From contig JARLHL010000110.1 in assembly GCA_031292275.1 (NCBI GenBank), positions 1 through 64,000 on the forward strand: a DNA stretch of 64,000 bases. Direction: 5' to 3'. Of this stretch, positions 27,647 to 37,515 are shown piece after piece. Origin of the DNA: Desulfocapsaceae bacterium. GTDB lineage: Bacteria; Desulfobacterota; Desulfobulbia; Desulfobulbales; Desulfocapsaceae. The notes beneath the pieces were generated by a model that saw only the letters and a program-made list of their open reading frames with translations, was not told the origin of the DNA and did no database searches. The translations under genes and the position numbers were made by a program. Every line of letters begins with the position of its first letter. The stretch's first letter is position 1.

Positions 27647-27912
27647 GAAGAATATTCGGGATAGCCAGCGGCCATAAGGAACCGGTGAAGGGAAGGACCA
27701 TCCCTTCGAGGCGGGAATTGGCTTCATGCAGCTCGCTGCCAGCAGTTCGGCCTTCTCCCAGGCCTCCTTCAATTCCATTGCCAGCTGTTCATAGCAGTGA
27801 AAAGAATCTTTGCAGTGTCTCGATATTCTTCCGGGGCATCCCAGGACCTGTGATGATGACCTATCGGTTCGGAGATGCCTGCAGGCAATCCCCAGCACGC
27901 TCCGCACTTTTT
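27636..27912 (-). pseudogene. Frameshifted remnant of an HDOD-domain protein
   Basis: On the minus strand three successive frames each continue one protein-like sequence. The first carries CWGLPAGISEPIGHHH and DAPEEYRDTAKIL, the typical C-terminal part of an HDOD signalling domain. The second continues with EQLAMELKEAWEKAELLAA, and the third with ELHEANSRLEGMVLPF, both coiled-coil-like. No frame has a start for the upstream part. At least two frameshifts and a missing N terminus mark it as a dead gene. It overlaps the 3' end of the pseudoprotease gene. Confidence 0.6.
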
Positions 27913-27996
27913 ATTAGGTTGGGCAAGGAATAAATACTGGAATTGGCAACCCGGAGCAATTCTAATGAGAAGCGGGGTCAGGACGCCCCACTGCAA

Positions 27997-28317
27997 TCAG
28001 ATTCCATCCAGGCCGATGGAAAACATGGAATCCAGATCGTGGCGGGAATAGGATTGAAAGGCAAGCATGGTCTCGGTCTTCAAAACACCCTTCAGTTTCA
28101 GCATCTGCCTGGTGACAAGATCCGACAGCTTTTCGTTATTCTCAAGCCTGGCAATTGCAACCAGATCATAATTGCCACTTACCGAATATACCTCTGAAAT
28201 CCCGTCCATATCCGCAAGTGTCGAGGCAACCTCATTAATTTTCAGTCGTTCGACATTCATTAAAATAATAGATGTAACCATAGAAAGATCACCCTTAATT
28301 GCGTGGTTTTCAGACAT
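27997..28317 (-). CDS. Stand-alone Lrp/AsnC ligand-binding (RAM) domain protein
   Basis: About 106 aa, matching only the C-terminal RAM domain of Lrp/AsnC regulators: VTSIILMNVERLKINEVA, DGISEVYSVSGNYDLVAIARLE and LKLKGVLKTETMLAF. There is no helix-turn-helix. Such small proteins bind amino acids or modulate full-length Lrp partners. ATG 28317 has AAGGGA 7 bases upstream; ATG 28281 is a shorter alternative. Confidence 0.82.
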   Translation of the reverse strand: MSENHAIKGDLSMVTSIILMNVERLKINEVASTLADMDGISEVYSVSGNYDLVAIARLENNEKLSDLVTRQMLKLKGVLKTETMLAFQSYSRHDLDSMFSIGLDGI

Positions 28318-28826
28318 CAAAATTCCCTTGTCCTGCATGCGAAAAGGGAGAGGATGCTCTTTACATCCTCACAGAAGAGTTCCAATTTAAGGAAGCATAG
28401 CAACTGTATCCTGCAATTGCATCCAATTTTCCAAAACCTCTGTTCAAATGCAAGAATTTTATATTCCTGATCCTGCTCGAGAAGAACGGATACGCTGGTA
28501 AGCCAGTATCAAAGAAATCGGCAGGAGAATACGTTTTAAATGAGGGTATGAGTTTTCCAGGACATGGTCGCAGGGTATTGACCGAGCAAAAAAACCAGGA
28601 AAAACTCAGAAATGCCAAAAATAGAGCGCGATATCCTGAAAAAGCCTTTGACCATCTTCAAAGGGCGCCGAAATGAATTATTAAAGAGAGCCTCTCATCA
28701 TTTCCCGTGAAGAAGTTGTTCCAGGCCCTTTACGCTTCCCGGAGTGATTTCTCGTGTCGATCTTCTTCATGCGGGGCTCCAGCCACGGCAACAGGGAGCC
28801 CCCGCGCCGTGGCTGATCCGAGACTG
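28318..28826. other. Intergenic region downstream of icmF, with hairpin
   Basis: About 500 bases without a supported gene. CAGCCACGGC (28780-28789) and GCCGTGGCTG (28806-28815) form a perfect 10-bp stem 11 bases after the icmF stop, the likely end of that transcript, though no T tract follows. Short frames here have no family or ribosome support. Confidence 0.55.
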
Positions 28827-31800
28827 TTACATATTTCTTCGATACTTGCCCCCGACCTCGTAGAGGGCATTGGTGATCTGGCCCAGGCTGCAGAACCGGA
28901 CCGCCTCAATCATCGCCTCGAAGACGTTGCCGCCTGCCAGGGCCGTGGCCTGCAGCTTCTTCAGGGCCTCGGGTGCCGCCTCGGCATGACGCTCATGGAA
29001 GGCCTTGAGCCGGGCCAGCTGCTCGTCCTTCTCCTCGTCCGAGGCCCTGGCCAGTTCCAGATTGGAATTGGCGGCGGCATAATCGACATCCGGGTTCCTG
29101 AAAGTGTTCACACCGATGATCGGGTACTCGCCGGAATGCTTCAAGTGCTCATAATACATGGATTCCTCCTGGATCTTGCTCCTCTGGTATCCCGTCTCCA
29201 TGGCCCCCATGACCCCGCCGCGCTCGGTGATCCGCTCAAACTCGGCCAGCACCGCCTCCTCCACCAGGTCGGTGAGCTCTTCGATGATAAAGCTCCCCTG
29301 GTTCATATTCTCATTCTTCACCAGACCCCACTCACGGTTGATGATGAGCTGGATGGCCAGGGCCCGCCGTACGGACTCCGGACTCGGCGTCGTGATGGCC
29401 TCGTCGTAGGCGTTGGTATGCAGGCTGTTGCAGTTGTCGTAGATAGCGCAGAGGGCCTGCAGGGTGGTGCGGATATCATTGAACTGCACCTCCTGGCTGT
29501 GCAACGACCGCCCTGAGGTCTGGATATGGTACTTCAGCTTCTGCGAGGCCTCTGAGGCGTTGTATTTCTCCCGCATGGCCACAGACCAGATCCGCCTGGC
29601 CACCCGGCCGATGACCGTGTATTCCGGCTCCATCCCGTTTGAAAAGAAGAAGGAGAGATTGGGTGCGAACTGATTGATATCCATTCCCCGGGACAGATAA
29701 TACTCTACATAGGTGAAGCCGTTGGACAGCGTCAGAGCCAGCTGGGTGATGGGGTTGGCGCCGGCCTCGGCGATATGATAGCCGGAGATGGAGACCGAAT
29801 AGAAGTTCCGGACCGCATTCTTGATAAAATATTCCTGGATGTCCCCCATCATCTTCAAGGCGAAATCGATGGAGAAGATGCAGGTGTTCTGCCCCTGATC
29901 CTCCTTAAGGATATCGGCCTGAACGGTCCCCCGGACATTTTTCAGGACCATGGCCTTAATCTCCGCGGCTTCAGTCTCGCCGGGCTTGCGGCCCTTCTCG
30001 TTGACAAACCGCTCAATCTGCTGGTTGATGGCGGTATTCATGAACATCGCCAGGATGATCGGGGCCGGACCGTTGATGGTCATGGACACCGAAGTGCTGG
30101 GCGCACAGAGGTCAAAACCGTCATAGAGCATCTTGACGTCGTCCAGGGTGCAGATGCTGACACCCGAGGTGCCTATCTTCCCATAGATATCCGGCCGCTC
30201 TCCCGGATCGCAGCCGTAGAGGGTGACGGAATCAAAGGCCGTCGACAGACGTTTGGCCGGATAGTTTTCCGACAACAGCTTGAAACGGGTGTTGGTCCTG
30301 GCCGGACCGCCCTCGCCTGCAAACATGCGGGTGGGATCCTCTCCCCTCCTTTTCATCGGGAAGACACCGGCGGTATACGGGAAGTGGCCGGGAAGGTTTT
30401 CTTTCCGCATCCAGGTATAGACATCGCTGGGATCGGAAAACTTCGGCAGCGAGATCTTGGGTATTTTCATGTGAGAGAGGGAATCCGTATACAACGGCAC
30501 CCTGATCTCCCGGCCCCTGACCGTATAGACATACTCGTCACCCGAATAGGCCTCTTTGATCTTCTTCCAGCCATCCACCAGCTCGCGGGTCTCCGGACTG
30601 AGCCGGGTCGAGGCGGCGGCAACTTCCGTCTTCAACCGCTCCAGCAGGGCATTCAGATCTCCATCCCCCTTCTCAGCAAAGTGGGCGATGGTCTCCTGCA
30701 GATGCCAGACCTGCCGGACCTCCGCCGCCTGCGACTTTGTCTGCCGGTGATATTTTCGCACCGTTTCCGAGATCTCGGCCAGATAGCGGTTTCTGTCCGA
30801 GGGGATGATAATGGTCTTGGAGGAAGAGACCTTCTGGGCAGGTTTGGGGAGGCCGGGGACCAGCGACAGGCCCTTTTGAGCGTTGACGGCCTCTATCACT
30901 CCATGGTAGAGCGCCGTAACCCCGTCATCATTGAACTTGGAGGCAATAGTCCCGTAGACGGGCATGTCAGCAGGATCCGTCGACCAGGCCTTTCTGTTGC
31001 GCTGCACCTGTTTTCTGACATCGCGAACCGCATCCTCGCCGCCCTTCTTTTCAAATTTGTTGATGACGATCAGGTCGGCATAGTCCAGCATGTCGATCTT
31101 TTCCAGCTGAGACGGAGCCCCGAACTCGCTGGTCATCACATAGATGGAGACATCAGAGATCTGGATGATGTTGGAATCCCCCTGGCCGATACCTGCTGTT
31201 TCAGCGATAACCAGATCAAAACCGGCGGCTTTAGCCACCTGGATGGCCTCAGGCAGGGCCTCGGAAACCTCCATATGCGACTGCCTGGTCGCCAGGCTGC
31301 GCATGTAGACCCGCGGCGAGGAGATCCCGTTCATCCGGATTCGGTCACCCAAAAGGGCACCGCCAGTCTTCCGGCGGGACGGGTCGCAGCTGATGATGGC
31401 AATTTTGATCTCGGGCATATCGTGCAGAAAACGGAGGATCAGCTCGTCGGTCAGGGATGACTTCCCGGCCCCCCCGGTCCCGGTAATACCGATCACAGGC
31501 GGATTGTGCCGCTCAGCCAACGGCGTGATCTTGGCCATCAACTCGTCCAGATTCCCCTGCCGTCCGGCCTTTGCCTCTTCGACCGCAGTGATGAAAGCGG
31601 CTACGGTTTTCTTGTCGTCGCAGTGCAGTTTTTCCTGATCAAGATCATGATGGTCAAGGGTAGAAAAATCCATATTTTCAACCATATGATTAATCATTCC
31701 CTGCAGCCCCATGGTGGTCCCGTCCTCAGGGGAGTAGATCCTGGTGACACCGTACCGGTGCAGTTCTTCAATCTCATCGGGGACGATGACCCCGCCGCCG

Positions 31801-32105
31801 CCGCCGAAGACCTTTACATGACCCGCGCCCCGCTCCCGCAGCAGATCAAGCATATATTTGAAGCCCTCCATATGGCCGCCCTGATAACTGGACATGGCGA
31901 CACCCTGGACATCCTCTTCGACGGCAGCGTCAACAAACTCCTGAATTGACCTGTTATGGGCAAGATGAATAACTTCGGCACCGGTATCCTGCAGGATCCT
32001 GCGAATAATATTGATGGTGGCATCATGACCGTCAAACAGTGACGTAGCTGTAACAACCCTGACATTATTGCGTGGTTTATAGATCTCGACATCGGTGCCC
32101 ATCAT
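28827..32105 (-). CDS. icmF: Fused acyl-CoA mutase with G-protein chaperone domain (IcmF)
   Basis: 1092-aa B12 enzyme fusing three modules. The N-terminal cobalamin-binding domain holds [12 protein letters not shown] (about 22-33) with the base-off His and later [11 protein letters not shown] MeaB-type GTPase follows (Walker A GTGGAGKS, near 209-216) and presumably loads and protects adenosylcobalamin. The C-terminal catalytic barrel has the IcmF version of the substrate site ([18 protein letters not shown]). The family interconverts isobutyryl-CoA and n-butyryl-CoA or isovaleryl/pivalyl-CoA. The Gly of the usual DxHxxG motif is Thr here. It is divergent from a CoA hydrolase gene. AGGGGTGG precedes the ATG. 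Confidence 0.93.
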   Translation of the reverse strand: MMGTDVEIYKPRNNVRVVTATSLFDGHDATINIIRRILQDTGAEVIHLAHNRSIQEFVDAAVEEDVQGVAMSSYQGGHMEGFKYMLDLLRERGAGHVKVFGGGGGVIVPDEIEELHRYGVTRIYSPEDGTTMGLQGMINHMVENMDFSTLDHHDLDQEKLHCDDKKTVAAFITAVEEAKAGRQGNLDELMAKITPLAERHNPPVIGITGTGGAGKSSLTDELILRFLHDMPEIKIAIISCDPSRRKTGGALLGDRIRMNGISSPRVYMRSLATRQSHMEVSEALPEAIQVAKAAGFDLVIAETAGIGQGDSNIIQISDVSIYVMTSEFGAPSQLEKIDMLDYADLIVINKFEKKGGEDAVRDVRKQVQRNRKAWSTDPADMPVYGTIASKFNDDGVTALYHGVIEAVNAQKGLSLVPGLPKPAQKVSSSKTIIIPSDRNRYLAEISETVRKYHRQTKSQAAEVRQVWHLQETIAHFAEKGDGDLNALLERLKTEVAAASTRLSPETRELVDGWKKIKEAYSGDEYVYTVRGREIRVPLYTDSLSHMKIPKISLPKFSDPSDVYTWMRKENLPGHFPYTAGVFPMKRRGEDPTRMFAGEGGPARTNTRFKLLSENYPAKRLSTAFDSVTLYGCDPGERPDIYGKIGTSGVSICTLDDVKMLYDGFDLCAPSTSVSMTINGPAPIILAMFMNTAINQQIERFVNEKGRKPGETEAAEIKAMVLKNVRGTVQADILKEDQGQNTCIFSIDFALKMMGDIQEYFIKNAVRNFYSVSISGYHIAEAGANPITQLALTLSNGFTYVEYYLSRGMDINQFAPNLSFFFSNGMEPEYTVIGRVARRIWSVAMREKYNASEASQKLKYHIQTSGRSLHSQEVQFNDIRTTLQALCAIYDNCNSLHTNAYDEAITTPSPESVRRALAIQLIINREWGLVKNENMNQGSFIIEELTDLVEEAVLAEFERITERGGVMGAMETGYQRSKIQEESMYYEHLKHSGEYPIIGVNTFRNPDVDYAAANSNLELARASDEEKDEQLARLKAFHERHAEAAPEALKKLQATALAGGNVFEAMIEAVRFCSLGQITNALYEVGGKYRRNM

Positions 32106-32224
32106 CCACCCCTTTTTCTGTAATGTAATTTCCTCATCGGCAATTCCGATGAAACTATTTGCATATCAGCAAGTTATAATATATTTTCTGCTCTTTTCCA
32201 AGACCCTGCCCCCCCTGCCCAAAA

Positions 32225-32242
32225 ACTGAACGAGCGCTCAGT
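32225..32242. promoter_or_regulatory. TetR-type operator between icmF and the CoA hydrolase gene
   Basis: ACTGAACGAGCGCTCAGT is an 18-base near-palindrome (two mismatched pairs) in the 404-base divergent gap. TetR-family regulators of fatty-acid and branched-chain catabolism often bind GAACG-type half-sites, so shared control of both genes is likely. The rest of the gap (32106-32509) holds no gene. Confidence 0.5.
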
Positions 32243-32509
32243 CATAGATCTTTTTTATCTACCCCCTTCCTTCTTGTCAAGGTTTTTATCGGTACGATCA
32301 TGCGTAATAATATTGATCCCCTAGAACCGACCTGCTACAATTGTCCCAGATGTCGCATCTTCCTTCCTGCTGTTTTCTGACCGAAACCAGCATGGCTGAA
32401 CCAGAATGGCAGGCCACAACGAATTATGAGAATTCATCATTTCAGCATGGCAGGGCCGCCACTCAAACGAGACCTTCGCATAAAGGCTGTACTTAAAAGG
32501 TAACCCCAT

Positions 32510-34363
32510 ATGAATCTTCAAGAATTCTGCCCCGATAAGCTTGTCTCCCCGGTTGAGGCAGTCAAAAAGATCGAAAACGGCAGCAGGGTTTTTGTCGGTA
32601 CCGGTTGCGGAGAACCCCAGGAGCTGATCAAGGCCATGGTCGAAAACAAGGCCCTCCAGGATATCATCGTCTATCAGATGCTCTCCTCGACCTTTGCCCG
32701 GTATATGAACGATGAGGATTTTCTCAGACGGTTTTCCATCAAACTCTTCTTCATCAGCTTCTATATGCGCCAGGCGGCCTTTGAGGGTAAAATAGACTAT
32801 ATTCCCGTTTATCTGTCCCAGATCCCGGAGATCTTCGATTCGAAGGAGATAGGCCTCGATGTGGCCCTGATCCAGGTCAGCGAACCGGATAAGTTCGGCT
32901 TCTGCAGTCTGGGTATCTCGGTGGATATCACCCTCTCGGGCATGAAAAACGCCAAGCTGGTCATCGCTCAGGTCAACCCGCAGATGCCCAGGACCTGGGG
33001 CGACAGCCTGGTCCATGTGGACGAGATCGATTACATCGTTTCCCACGAAGAACCCCTGATGGAGATGATCCCCCGTCCGAAAAACGAAAACGTGGTGAAA
33101 CGCATCGGTTACTATATCAATCAGCTGGTCGATGACGGCGCCACAATCCAGGTGGGTTTCGGCCATCTCCCCGATGCCGTCGTCTCCACCCTGGAAGGCA
33201 AGAAGGATCTTGGACTGCACACCCAGGTCATCACCGACGGTCTCCTCCCTCTTTTTGAGAAAAAGGTGATCACCAACAGGAACAAATCCTACCTGCCCGG
33301 CCGGGTGGTGGCCTCCCTCTGCATGGGGTCGAAAAAGCTCTACGACTATGTTCACAACAATCCGATGTTTTATTTCCGGTCATCTGAATTTGTCAACGAT
33401 CCCAATGTCATCGCCCGAAACGATAACTTCATTTCCATAAGCTCCGCTCTCGAGGTCGACCTCACCGGCCAGGTATGCACGGATTCTAAAGGCTATCTCT
33501 TCTACAGCGGCATCGGCGATCAGGTTGACTTTATCCGGGGCAGCAATATGTCCAAAGGGGGGTTCTCCATCATCGTCATCCCCTCGACGGCGCAGAAAGG
33601 CAAGGTCTCCAGGATCGTCCCCCATCTGAGCGAAGGTGCAGGCGTGGCGGCGACCCGCGGCGACATCGACATCATCGTCACCGAATACGGCATTGCCGAG
33701 CTCAGGAGGAAGAGCATCTACCAAAGGGTCATGGAACTTGCCCAGATCGCTCATCCCAAATTCAGGGAAGACCTCATCGAAGAAGCCAAGAAACGGCGTT
33801 ATATCTTCGCCGATCAGTTGCCGCCGTCCAACCAGGACCTCCTGTTTCTTGAAGATTATAAATCGTCTATAAAGCTCTCGACCGGGAAACATATCGAATT
33901 CCGTCCCCTTCTCCCGTCGGATGAACTGGAGTCGCGGCATTTCTACTATTCTCTGCAGGAGGATTCGATCTACTTTCGGTTCTTCAATAAAAGAAGGGTC
34001 TTTTCCAGAGAGATGCTGCAGAGGCAATGGGCAGAGGTAGACTACCGGCGCAACATGACCATCATCGGCTACTGGCAGATCGGTCGACGTAAGCAGATCG
34101 TGGCCATAGGCTCCTACGTCGGGATCGACGACCATACAGCCGAGGTGGCCTTCCTGGTCAAGGATCAACTCCACGGCATCGGCATCGGTACGCATCTCCT
34201 GCTGAGACTGGAGGAAATTGCCAGAATGAACGGCTACACCGACTTCTCAGCCACGGTCCTTGCAGAAAACACCAAGATGCTCAGGGTCTTCATGGGGCGC
34301 TATCCCCACGCTAAACGCGTCAACAGAGATGGAGAGATCGAGATCGAGATGCCCTTTCTCTAA
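32510..34363 (+). CDS. Acetyl-CoA hydrolase/CoA-transferase fused to a GNAT domain
   Basis: 617-aa fusion. Residues 1 to about 430 are a class I CoA-transferase/hydrolase with the paired halves of the Cat1/Ach family (VFVGTGCGEPQELIKAM near the N terminus, VQVGFGHLPDAVV in the middle, and GAGVAATRGDIDIIVTEYGIAEL). Residues about 440-617 are a GNAT acetyltransferase (EVAFLVKDQLHGIGIGTHLLLRLEE). The enzyme should move CoA between short-chain acids or release acetate. The fused acetyltransferase may regulate it or neighbouring acyl-CoA enzymes. It is divergent from icmF, with a shared operator. Ribosome site is weak (AAAAGG). Confidence 0.88.
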   Translation: MNLQEFCPDKLVSPVEAVKKIENGSRVFVGTGCGEPQELIKAMVENKALQDIIVYQMLSSTFARYMNDEDFLRRFSIKLFFISFYMRQAAFEGKIDYIPVYLSQIPEIFDSKEIGLDVALIQVSEPDKFGFCSLGISVDITLSGMKNAKLVIAQVNPQMPRTWGDSLVHVDEIDYIVSHEEPLMEMIPRPKNENVVKRIGYYINQLVDDGATIQVGFGHLPDAVVSTLEGKKDLGLHTQVITDGLLPLFEKKVITNRNKSYLPGRVVASLCMGSKKLYDYVHNNPMFYFRSSEFVNDPNVIARNDNFISISSALEVDLTGQVCTDSKGYLFYSGIGDQVDFIRGSNMSKGGFSIIVIPSTAQKGKVSRIVPHLSEGAGVAATRGDIDIIVTEYGIAELRRKSIYQRVMELAQIAHPKFREDLIEEAKKRRYIFADQLPPSNQDLLFLEDYKSSIKLSTGKHIEFRPLLPSDELESRHFYYSLQEDSIYFRFFNKRRVFSREMLQRQWAEVDYRRNMTIIGYWQIGRRKQIVAIGSYVGIDDHTAEVAFLVKDQLHGIGIGTHLLLRLEEIARMNGYTDFSATVLAENTKMLRVFMGRYPHAKRVNRDGEIEIEMPFL

Positions 34364-34471
34364 GCAGGAGCGCCTGCAAAGACATCTTCCGAAACCGGAT
34401 ATTTTCCTCATTCCCGTTTGTCCTGTCTGCAACCGGGCCTTCACCGTCATTTCCCAATTCTCTTTTCCGCA

Positions 34472-34500
34472 TTGACAAGCATTCTTTTTTAACGTATAAA
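34472..34500 (+). promoter_or_regulatory. Strong promoter of the carbonic anhydrase gene
   Basis: TTGACA (34472-34477) and TATAAA (34495-34500) are separated by 17 bases, close to the sigma-70 consensus. Transcription should start near 34507, leaving about 210 bases before the GTG start of the carbonic anhydrase. Confidence 0.75.
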
Positions 34501-34570
34501 AGCAGCGTGTACATAACCTATACATTGAGCCGTTCAAAACAGCACTCATCAGGGGCATCCACACCCCTTC

Positions 34571-34595
34571 ACCGGGAGGAGCCCCTCCGTTCCGG
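34571..34595 (+). other. Hairpin in the carbonic anhydrase leader
   Basis: ACCGG / CCGGT and inner GAGG / CCTC form a two-part hairpin with a 4-base AGCC loop and a CGTT bulge inside the predicted 5' leader. A small GGGG/CCCC hairpin precedes it (about 34550-34570). A structured leader is suggested; no known riboswitch was recognised. Confidence 0.4.
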
Positions 34596-34718
34596 TTCTG
34601 ACAGGCGCACCCGGCGGACTACGGTTCCCTTGAATTATTGCCCTTTCATAAAAACAATTCTTCATTAATTTCAGTTCTGCCGAGAGGGACTGATTAACCA
34701 CGGTTATGGAGGTACATT

Positions 34719-35453
34719 GTGAAAAAAACCATCCTGTTCGCAATTGGTATGGCGCTGGCGACAAGCCCTGCGTTCTCTGCAGAAGGCATTCATTGGGGAT
34801 ACTCCGGCAAGACAGGGCCTGCCGACTGGGCAAAACTGAGTCCGGAATACAGCTCCTGCGATGGAAAAAATCAATCCCCCATCAACCTGGACGGATTCAT
34901 CCCGGCCAAGCTTGTGCCGCTTGTCTTTGATTATAAGGGGGGCAGTGCTGAAATTCTTAATAACGGCCACACGATCCAGATCAATGCCCGCCCGGGCAGC
35001 ACCGTAGGTATCGACGGCATTGAGTTCGAACTCAAACAGTACCATTTCCATGCACCCAGCGAAAATCTCATAAAAGGGAAATCATTTCCGATGGAAGCGC
35101 ACCTGGTGCATGCGGACCAAAATGGAAATATCGTAGTGGTAGCGGTCATGTTCACGGCCGGAGAAGCAAACAAAGCCCTCGAAAAGGCCTGGAACCAGAT
35201 GCCGAAGACAGAGGGAGAAAAACTGGCGTTGTCCTCCGATATCTCACCATTGGATCTCCTGCCTCCCAACCATGCCTATTACCGCTTCAATGGCTCGCTC
35301 ACCACCCCGCCCTGCACCGAAGGGGTACGGTGGGTGGTCATCAAGGATGCGGTTTCGGCCTCGGCAGCGCAGATAGAGGAATTTGCCCGGGTGATGCACC
35401 ATCCCAACAACCGGCCGGTGCAGTCCATCAATGCACGTTCAGTCCTGGAATAG
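34719..35453 (+). CDS. cah: Periplasmic alpha-carbonic anhydrase
   Basis: 244-aa secreted zinc enzyme hydrating CO2 to bicarbonate. The signal peptide ends near PAFSAEG; the family opening HWGYSG...CDGKNQSPINL follows. Zinc ligands are His109 and His111 (QYHFHAPSE) and His128 (EAHLVH). The substrate pocket TTPPCTEGVRW is intact. Start is GTG 34719 with GGAGG 6 bases upstream. It has its own strong promoter and is probably a single transcription unit. Confidence 0.93.
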   Translation: MKKTILFAIGMALATSPAFSAEGIHWGYSGKTGPADWAKLSPEYSSCDGKNQSPINLDGFIPAKLVPLVFDYKGGSAEILNNGHTIQINARPGSTVGIDGIEFELKQYHFHAPSENLIKGKSFPMEAHLVHADQNGNIVVVAVMFTAGEANKALEKAWNQMPKTEGEKLALSSDISPLDLLPPNHAYYRFNGSLTTPPCTEGVRWVVIKDAVSASAAQIEEFARVMHHPNNRPVQSINARSVLE

Positions 35454-35552
35454 TATCGGCATAGGGGGCGTGGAGGAAGGAGCGTGCATCAGGGAAACGG
35501 TCTGATCTTGCGCAAGAGCGCAGCCATCATCAGAGCCATGCTCCCAACACCG

Positions 35553-37316
35553 CTATTGTCTCGATCCCAGTTCAGGGAAGTCCCAATAAAAGAACTCGTT
35601 GTTGCGGGGTCCCTCATCGGTGCGTCTGCGCGACTCCTCGCTTTCCTTCAGGTCGAATCTTCTGATCTTGCCGCTGATGGTCTTCGGCAATTCGGAAACG
35701 AACTCTATAATCCTGGGAATTTTGAACCTGGCCAGATTTTCGGTTGTATGACGGAACAGGGCCAGGGCAAGTTCCCTGGAGGGTTCGTAAGACTCGTTCA
35801 GGATAATATAGGCCTTGACGATATGGAACCTCTTCGGATCGGGAGCGCCGACAACCGCCGCCTCGCCCACGGCCGGATGCTCGATCAGGACATTTTCGAC
35901 ATCGAAGGGGCCGATGCGGTAGTCAGAAGACCGGATCACATCGTCTGACCGGCTGACAAACCACCAATACCCGTCCGCATCGAAAGTTGCGCGGTCACCG
36001 GTATAGTAATAGTCATTGACAAACACCTCCCCGGTCTTTTCCGGGTCATCGATATAGCCGGTAAAGAGCCCGAGCGGTCTCCACCGGTCAAGCCTGACGG
36101 CGATGAGGCCGGTTTCACCGGGAGTCGTTATCGGCCTGGCCTTGGCGTCCAGGAGGACCATATCGTACATGAACGACGGAAAGCCAAAGGAACCAATCCG
36201 CATTTTTCCTTGCATCCACGGCGGGTTGCCGATCATTGCCGTGGATTCCGTCTGCCCGTAGTAATCCCGGATCTCGGTCCCGGTATGCCGTTTCCACCGG
36301 TTGATGACCTCGGGGTTCAAAGGCTCCCCGGCACTCATGGACTGGCGGATCGAAGAGAGATTATGGTTGGTCATATCCAGATTGATGAACATCCGCCAGG
36401 CGGTGGGAGGGGCGCAGAAGGTGGTCACCCCGCAGGTCTCCAGGGCATCCAGATAGCTGTGCCCGTCGAACACCTTGAACAAAAACCCCGTTGCCGTCGC
36501 ACCCATATTGAGAGGGACAAAAAAGCTGGACCAGGCCCACTTCGCCCAGCCGGGCGCCGAGAGGTTGTGATGGACGTCGTCGGGCCGGATACCGACCATC
36601 ACGTCGGTGGAAAGATGGCCGATGGGATAGGAAGCGGCGGAATGGCCGACCTTTTTCGGCAGGCCGGTCGTCCCTGAGGTGAAGAAACAGAAGAGAACAT
36701 CGCTCAGCCGGGTCCTGGCCGGCTGGGCCGCCGAGGCCTCCCTGTCGACATCCTCATAGCTGGTCCAGCCTTCCTTATGGCCGAGGACCAGCTTTATTTT
36801 CGGACTGACGCCGGAGGCAGCAATGGCAGCATCGATCATATCCGTGAAGGCGGCATCGGACAGGATCACATCCGGCGGATACGACTGGAATCTGTACTGC
36901 ATTTCCCGCATGATCAGGGAAGTCGCAGTCAGCACCATGACCAACCCACCCTTTATGCAGGCATAGGCCCCGAACCAGGTTTCAGGCACCAGAGGGACCA
37001 TCATATACACAGAGTCACCCTTCCTGACACCAGCCTTGCGCAGCCTGTTCAGGCACCTGTTGCCATTGGCGGCAAACTCCCGATAGGTATAACTTTTCTG
37101 GCGCTGAGAGGCGATATCCAGCCACAGCAGAGCCTTCTTGTCGCCTCTTTCCCGGACATGAAGATCATCAAAGATATCACCGGCCCAGTTGAAATATTCC
37201 GGCAGCTGCATCGTATTCAGATTCTGAAACAAGGCCCTGGCAACCGACTCCTTGTCGTCCCTGTCGTCCATCATGTTCAAGGCCATGACGTCTTTATACA
37301 GGTCTTTTATGTTCAT
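35553..37316 (-). CDS. AMP-forming acyl-CoA synthetase (medium-chain/ACSM type)
   Basis: About 587-aa ANL-family enzyme. Adenylation motifs are FFTSGTTGLPKKV (P-loop), DYYGQTESTAMIG and YYTGDRATFDADGYWWFVSRSDDVI, with a C-terminal catalytic Lys region LPKTISGKIRR. It activates a carboxylic acid to its CoA thioester with ATP. The PGWAKWAWSSFF and SAGEPLNPEV segments fit the acetyl/medium-chain acyl-CoA (ACSM) subgroup; exact acid unknown. ATG 37316 with GGGGGAATC upstream is preferred to the longer frame. Its context with icmF and CoA transferases suggests branched- or short-chain acid use. Confidence 0.9.
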   Translation of the reverse strand: MNIKDLYKDVMALNMMDDRDDKESVARALFQNLNTMQLPEYFNWAGDIFDDLHVRERGDKKALLWLDIASQRQKSYTYREFAANGNRCLNRLRKAGVRKGDSVYMMVPLVPETWFGAYACIKGGLVMVLTATSLIMREMQYRFQSYPPDVILSDAAFTDMIDAAIAASGVSPKIKLVLGHKEGWTSYEDVDREASAAQPARTRLSDVLFCFFTSGTTGLPKKVGHSAASYPIGHLSTDVMVGIRPDDVHHNLSAPGWAKWAWSSFFVPLNMGATATGFLFKVFDGHSYLDALETCGVTTFCAPPTAWRMFINLDMTNHNLSSIRQSMSAGEPLNPEVINRWKRHTGTEIRDYYGQTESTAMIGNPPWMQGKMRIGSFGFPSFMYDMVLLDAKARPITTPGETGLIAVRLDRWRPLGLFTGYIDDPEKTGEVFVNDYYYTGDRATFDADGYWWFVSRSDDVIRSSDYRIGPFDVENVLIEHPAVGEAAVVGAPDPKRFHIVKAYIILNESYEPSRELALALFRHTTENLARFKIPRIIEFVSELPKTISGKIRRFDLKESEESRRRTDEGPRNNEFFYWDFPELGSRQ

Positions 37317-37515
37317 ACGATTCCCCCCTGATGCTTCTTGATCACCGGCACTGAAAAGGCTGACCTCTTTCCTATTTATACCAGATAGTTTCCCCCTATC
37401 ATACTTGTTTATCCCGTGCAATGGTTTTTCTTGGGAAGCCTCTTCCCCCCCCTCATACGATTCAACAGGCAGAAATCCCGCCGATCGGATATGTTTGAAG
37501 TCTAAGGAGGAAAAA

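Noticed and set aside
28361-28618. 85-codon minus-strand frame between the RAM protein and icmF
   Set aside because: Biased composition, no ribosome site, no family, and it lies in the expected 3' region of icmF.
29775-31460. 561-codon open frame on the plus strand opposite icmF
   Set aside because: It lies wholly antisense to a clear icmF gene, has no recognisable family and arises from the high-G+C codon pattern of the opposite strand.
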